Source of the DNA: Candidatus Bathyarchaeota archaeon
GTDB taxonomy: Archaea; Thermoproteota; Bathyarchaeia; Bathyarchaeales; Bathycorpusculaceae
DNA: 55,218 nt
Direction: 5' to 3'
NCBI GenBank assembly: GCA_003165195.1
Contig: PLSP01000033.1
Location: 18,328 to 73,545, forward strand
Part shown: one piece after another, positions 52,290 through 55,218 of the stretch
Position numbering within the stretch: the first letter of the stretch is position 1
Layout of the letters: every line of letters begins with the position of its first letter
Translations under genes and position numbers: made by a program
Notes under the pieces: generated by a model
Database searches by the model: none
What the model saw: the letters and a program-made list of their open reading frames with translations, nothing else
What the model was told of the DNA's origin: nothing

Positions 52290-52828
52290 TGTCGATTAAC
52301 ATTCCGCCGGCTGAAACCGTAAAAGTCAGCGATATTCAAACTGATGGGCAAAACCCAAACAAAATGAACAAAGACCAGTTAGAGCGGCTTAAGGCTTCTA
52401 TCAAAAAATGGGGCTTTATTGTTCCCATCATTACCAACAAGGACCTCTTAATCGCAGACGGTGAACAACGCTACACAGCTGCCAAAGCATTAGGCATGAC
52501 CGAAGTCTCTGTCATACGCTTACCAGTTGAAGATGTCGATCGTCGACTGCTAAGGCAAGTTCTAAACAAACTCAAAGGCGAACACCAAAAAGAGCTTGAC
52601 CAGGCAGAGTACAAACGCATCATTGAAGCTGGAAAAGAAGACGACCTCAAATACCTCCTTATGCTCTCAGACGACAAACTAACTAACGCCTTGGGTCAAG
52701 ATGAAAAAAGCGTCAACTTCGATGAATCCTTTGAAGTAGTAATCGAATGCGAAGACGAGACCCAACAAGAAGCAATCTACAACAAATTAATTGGTGAAGG
52801 GTACAAATGCCGCGTTTTGAGTTTATAA
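52289..52828 (+). CDS. ParB/Srx-fold nuclease-like protein (phage type)
   Basis: The 179-residue protein opens with the ParB N-terminal fold: VKVSDIQ, NKMNKDQLERLKASIKKWGFIVPII and the catalytic-type GEQRY motif at ~58-62. The C-terminal part ends with SFEVVIECEDETQQEAIYNKLIGEGYKCRV, a domain common in phage ParB-like proteins. ParB/Srx proteins bind CTP/ATP and DNA; phage versions often sit by terminase. It overlaps the ABC ATPase gene by 22 bp. Confidence 0.86.
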   Translation: MSINIPPAETVKVSDIQTDGQNPNKMNKDQLERLKASIKKWGFIVPIITNKDLLIADGEQRYTAAKALGMTEVSVIRLPVEDVDRRLLRQVLNKLKGEHQKELDQAEYKRIIEAGKEDDLKYLLMLSDDKLTNALGQDEKSVNFDESFEVVIECEDETQQEAIYNKLIGEGYKCRVLSL

Positions 52829-53412
52829 AAACCTGGAATAAGCCTGAAAGTTTTCGAGCCCAGTCCGTAATTGGAAGCTTTACGCTAACAGATTGCAAAA
52901 TGGAGAAGCATTTTACTGGGGAGCTGCCAATCGAAAATGAGGCCTGGCAAATCGGCGTCATAGTTGGTCGAAGCGGTACAGGCAAAACCAGCATTGCCAA
53001 AACTCTTTTCCCTGAAAGTTACATCAAAGGCTTCGACTACCATCATGAATCGATACTAGATGATTTTCCAGCAAGCCTCCAAGTGAACGACATAACCAAA
53101 AACCTCTGCAGTGTGGGCTTTGCATCTCCTCCCGACTGGCTCAAAAATTATGAAGCACTCAGTCAAGGCGAGAAAATGCGTGTAGACATTGCAAGGGCAT
53201 TGAGCTTAGATCAAGACCTTATCGTCTTTGATGAGTTTACAAGCGTTGTTGATCGCGAGATTGCAAAGGTCAGTGCTTACGCCATAAGCAAGGCGGTGCG
53301 AAGAACAAAGAAGAAGTTCATAGCTGTTACATGCCACTATGACGTTATTGATTGGTTAGAGCCTGATTGGGTTTTCTGCACAGACTCGATGGAGTTTATA
53401 AAAAAAAGTTAG
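52807..53412 (+). CDS. ABC-type ATPase (non-transport)
   Basis: The 201-residue protein is a soluble ABC ATPase: Walker A GRSGTGKTS at 54-62, signature LSQGEKMR at 118-125, Walker B LIVFDEF at 138-144 and the switch His in TCHYD (~177). It has no membrane domain partner. It lies between ParB-like and GNAT genes in the same transcription unit, a set found in phages. A role with the acetyltransferase in DNA-related chemistry is inferred. Start ATG overlaps parB. Confidence 0.86.
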   Translation: MPRFEFIKTWNKPESFRAQSVIGSFTLTDCKMEKHFTGELPIENEAWQIGVIVGRSGTGKTSIAKTLFPESYIKGFDYHHESILDDFPASLQVNDITKNLCSVGFASPPDWLKNYEALSQGEKMRVDIARALSLDQDLIVFDEFTSVVDREIAKVSAYAISKAVRRTKKKFIAVTCHYDVIDWLEPDWVFCTDSMEFIKKS

Positions 53413-53422
53413 CCACCCAGCA

Positions 53423-53896
53423 ATTGACATCTCAGTTCATAAATGCAGCAATTCCGTGTGGCAGATCTTTAGGCAATATCACTATCTAAACGGGACCCTT
53501 GGTGCAGGCGTCAAATGCTATGTTGCACTTTATCAGCAAAAGCCGGTTGCCTTTATTGCAGTTGCACACGTGCATATGTTGGCAAACTATTATCGCGTTA
53601 GCCGTCTTGTAGTCTTGCCCGATTATCAGGGCATAGGCGTCGGAAAACGTCTGTTGAATTTCATGGCTGAACTTTATTTGTCTCAGAGTAATTTGCCGTT
53701 TTATTTGGTTACAAGCAATCCTCAGCTTGTGAGGGGAAACTTGGGTAACTGGATAATCAAGCGTGTTGGCCATGGCAGCCACGGAAAAGGAGACACCCGG
53801 ATAAATCGAGAACTGGTTCATTCTAACAGTAGATGCCGCTTAACAGTCTCCTTAAAGTATGTTCCAACAAAAAAACCCGAGGTAAACTTACCGTAA
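53423..53896 (+). CDS. GNAT acetyltransferase, possibly Mom-like
   Basis: The frame reads DISVHKCSNSVWQIFRQYHYLNGTLGAGV, a pattern (W-x2-F-x3-HYL) like phage GNATs, then the acetyl-CoA motif VVLPDYQGIGVGKRLLNFM. The first canonical start is GTG 53456, but that removes the conserved first strand; the frame is open from 53402, and ATT 53423 is a possible start. So start codon is uncertain. Phage Mu Mom, which makes N6-acetamido-adenine, is a GNAT-fold enzyme; the ParB-like and ABC ATPase neighbours support a DNA-modification guess. Acetylation of a protein or small molecule is the alternative. Confidence 0.7.
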   Translation: MDISVHKCSNSVWQIFRQYHYLNGTLGAGVKCYVALYQQKPVAFIAVAHVHMLANYYRVSRLVVLPDYQGIGVGKRLLNFMAELYLSQSNLPFYLVTSNPQLVRGNLGNWIIKRVGHGSHGKGDTRINRELVHSNSRCRLTVSLKYVPTKKPEVNLP

Positions 53897-53910
53897 CTGA
53901 GGTTAAAAAA

Positions 53911-54075
53911 ATGGAACCAGAAGAATTTATTGAAAAAATAAAGAAAGCCTTCGCCAGAGTTATAGCGATGCCTGAGTGGATGCAAACAATTCTCCTGCAA
54001 GATATAGACGCTGCAATCGAAAACAGAATCCGCACAATGGAAATAATAATTCAGAGCCAAAACCCAGAAAGCTAA
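53911..54075 (+). CDS. Small viral hypothetical protein
   Basis: From ATG 53911 a 54-residue helical protein (MEPEEFIEKIKKAFARVI) follows the GNAT stop by 14 bp and ends one base before the terminase small subunit. A longer frame from 53833 overlaps the GNAT gene and is less likely. No family recognised. Confidence 0.5.
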   Translation: MEPEEFIEKIKKAFARVIAMPEWMQTILLQDIDAAIENRIRTMEIIIQSQNPES

Positions 54076-54076
54076 A

Positions 54077-54805
54077 ATGCAGAGTGAAGCTATGTCGACT
54101 CCAACTGAGGAAAAAAGCGAACATGCCGTAAGTCTTGAAGAGGAACTTTACTCTACAGAAAATTTAGAGTCTACTGAAAAAACCCTGAAAACGGCAGATC
54201 AGTACGGCGCGAGGGATAAACACCCAAAGGAACCTATCGTTCGAATGAATCTACGGCTTTTTCGTCGACGCAAAACAATGTTAATAGCACATTACAGCGA
54301 TCGCCTAAATCCCACCAGTCTTGAGCAGATAGCTGAAGAATTTGATTGCACTGTAAAAGCGTTACTTAACGATTTAGCGAAACGTGAAATTTGGGAGCCA
54401 TTTATTTGGGAAGCACAGCAAGCTCATGAAGACGGAAAGAAACAACTTAATTTGTTGCAGCTTGCTCGCGAAGAAGCCCTGTACATGATGAAAACATGCA
54501 AGAACCCTAATGCACGTGTAGGGGCCATTGGCAAGTTTATTGAATCCATAAAAGCTGAAGTTGAGATTAAGCAAAGTTTAGGTCAGTTACCGAAACAAAT
54601 TCAGCCAGCGGTGCTTATCAATCAAAATGTCCTCCAGCAAACCAACACCGATATCGAATCAACCGTTAACCTTCTCGCCGACTATGAAGACGTTATATCA
54701 GAGGCTACACGAGAAGAACTCGAGAGCCTTAGACAGAACAGTCCTGAAGAATCTGTACATAAAACAGGCGCCGACTTCAAAACAAGCGAAGTTCCTGTTG
54801 CTTAA
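54077..54805 (+). CDS. Terminase small subunit-like protein
   Basis: The 242-residue protein has an acidic N-terminus, a helix-turn-helix-like region (TSLEQIAEEFDCTVKALLNDLAKREIW, ~85-115), and a long helical/coiled part (AREEALYMMKTCKNPNARVGAIGKFIESIKAEVEI) as in terminase small subunits, which bind the viral DNA end. It overlaps the large-subunit frame by at least ~100 bp. Identity rests on this layout and on the terminase behind it. Confidence 0.72.
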   Translation: MQSEAMSTPTEEKSEHAVSLEEELYSTENLESTEKTLKTADQYGARDKHPKEPIVRMNLRLFRRRKTMLIAHYSDRLNPTSLEQIAEEFDCTVKALLNDLAKREIWEPFIWEAQQAHEDGKKQLNLLQLAREEALYMMKTCKNPNARVGAIGKFIESIKAEVEIKQSLGQLPKQIQPAVLINQNVLQQTNTDIESTVNLLADYEDVISEATREELESLRQNSPEESVHKTGADFKTSEVPVA

Positions 54806-55218
54806 AGCGAGAGAAGCGTTATTTGGCGGTTCAGCGGGTCCTGGAAAAAGCAGCGCTCTTTTGATGGCAGCCCTGCAGCCCATTAAGACTCCAGGATATA
54901 GTGCTATTATTCTGCGCAGAACATATCGAGATCTAGCGTTGCCCGGTGCCTTGATGGATCGCAGCAAGCAATGGCTCTCGAACTCAGATGCGTGTTGGAA
55001 TGAGATTCAGCATTGTTGGACTTTCCCATCTGGCGCCAAACTACAGTTCGGGTATTTGGAATCGGAAACAGATAAGTACCGTTACCAAGGCGCAGAATTT
55101 CAAGGCATATTCTTCGATGAACTGACACAGTTCACAGAATCACAGTACACTTACATGTTTAGCAGGCTACGACGCATAAAGGCGTTACGAGTCCCTCTTC
55201 GCGTATGGAGCGCCAGCA
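54684..55218 (+). CDS. Terminase large subunit (partial, cut by window end)
   Basis: The frame is open from 54684 (ATG) to the window edge and holds the packaging ATPase: TSKQAKFLLLKAREALFGGSAGPGKSSALL with Walker A GSAGPGKS, then RRTYRDLALPGALMDRS and Walker B GIFFDELTQF. It uses ATP to push viral DNA into the capsid; the nuclease half must follow. Start inside the small-subunit gene is not certain. It proves a tailed-virus-type packaging system. Confidence 0.9.
   Translation, partial: MKTLYQRLHEKNSRALDRTVLKNLYIKQAPTSKQAKFLLLKAREALFGGSAGPGKSSALLMAALQPIKTPGYSAIILRRTYRDLALPGALMDRSKQWLSNSDACWNEIQHCWTFPSGAKLQFGYLESETDKYRYQGAEFQGIFFDELTQFTESQYTYMFSRLRRIKALRVPLRVWSAS

Noticed and set aside
46000-55218. 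Integrase gene within the viral part
   Set aside because: I looked for tyrosine-recombinase (R..HxxR..Y) and serine-recombinase patterns and saw none; it may lie to the right of the window.

Overview
The window is archaeal chromosome running into an integrated virus. Several markers are archaeal and point to the TACK side, most like Bathyarchaeia: archaeal release factor aRF1, the LysW-carrier amino-acid pathway, type III RuBisCO with AMP phosphorylase and ribose-1,5-bisphosphate isomerase, formylmethanofuran:tetrahydromethanopterin formyltransferase, a eukaryote-like topoisomerase IB, TFS, PadR and Lrp regulators, AbrB/PIN toxin-antitoxin pairs, and AT-rich TATA promoters. The taxon is an inference; no rRNA is present.

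Layout. 0-6 kb: an archaeal homocysteine-synthesis pair (NIL-ferredoxin and UPF0280), a DUF3800 remnant, a membrane glycosyltransferase-like protein, Ftr and aRF1. 6-12.7 kb: an accessory patch with a CPBP protease-like protein, two AbrB/PIN pairs, a duplicated and broken DUF167 gene tied to a 110-bp direct repeat, then topoisomerase IB and a small metallopeptidase. 12.2-16.7 kb: a divergent PadR/MFS drug-exporter pair, a CBS protein and a possible TIM-barrel protein. 16.8-20.7 kb: a protein O-mannosylation cluster (GT-C protein, PMT with an inserted beta-rich domain, dolichyl-phosphate-mannose-synthase-like GT2). 21.9-25.8 kb: the whole AMP-to-3-phosphoglycerate route (e2b2, rbcL, deoA). 25.8-31 kb: a broken MGMT-like gene, a HAD-phosphatase/dolichol-kinase-like fusion, an ECF S-component, a coiled-coil membrane protein, rpiA and a ferritin-like protein. 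31.2-37.6 kb: LysM-like Lrp regulator, then lysW, a divergent lysX, lysY, lysZ, lysJ and lysK. 37.6-45.3 kb: secreted and membrane-anchored surface proteins, degenerate tandem repeats, tRNA-Ala(UGC) and decayed membrane-protein genes. 45.4-45.9 kb: a TFS-like factor and a 3' tRNA fragment.

From about 46 kb to the right edge the gene style changes to short, tightly overlapping, same-strand genes: small Cys-rich and coiled-coil proteins, winged-helix proteins, a Tfx-like regulator with a clear operator, an 870-residue surface protein, then ParB-like, ABC-type ATPase, GNAT, and terminase small and large subunits. This is the packaging end of a head-tailed (tailed-phage-like) archaeal provirus; capsid, portal and integrase genes would lie beyond the window.

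The most interesting signals are the ParB/ABC-ATPase/GNAT trio beside the terminase (possible DNA-modification module), a ~55-bp promoter element shared by lysW and the TFS-like gene, a set of genes whose evident coding frame starts upstream of any ATG/GTG/TTG, the HAD/dolichol-kinase fusion, and the LysX with an extra ~75-residue segment.
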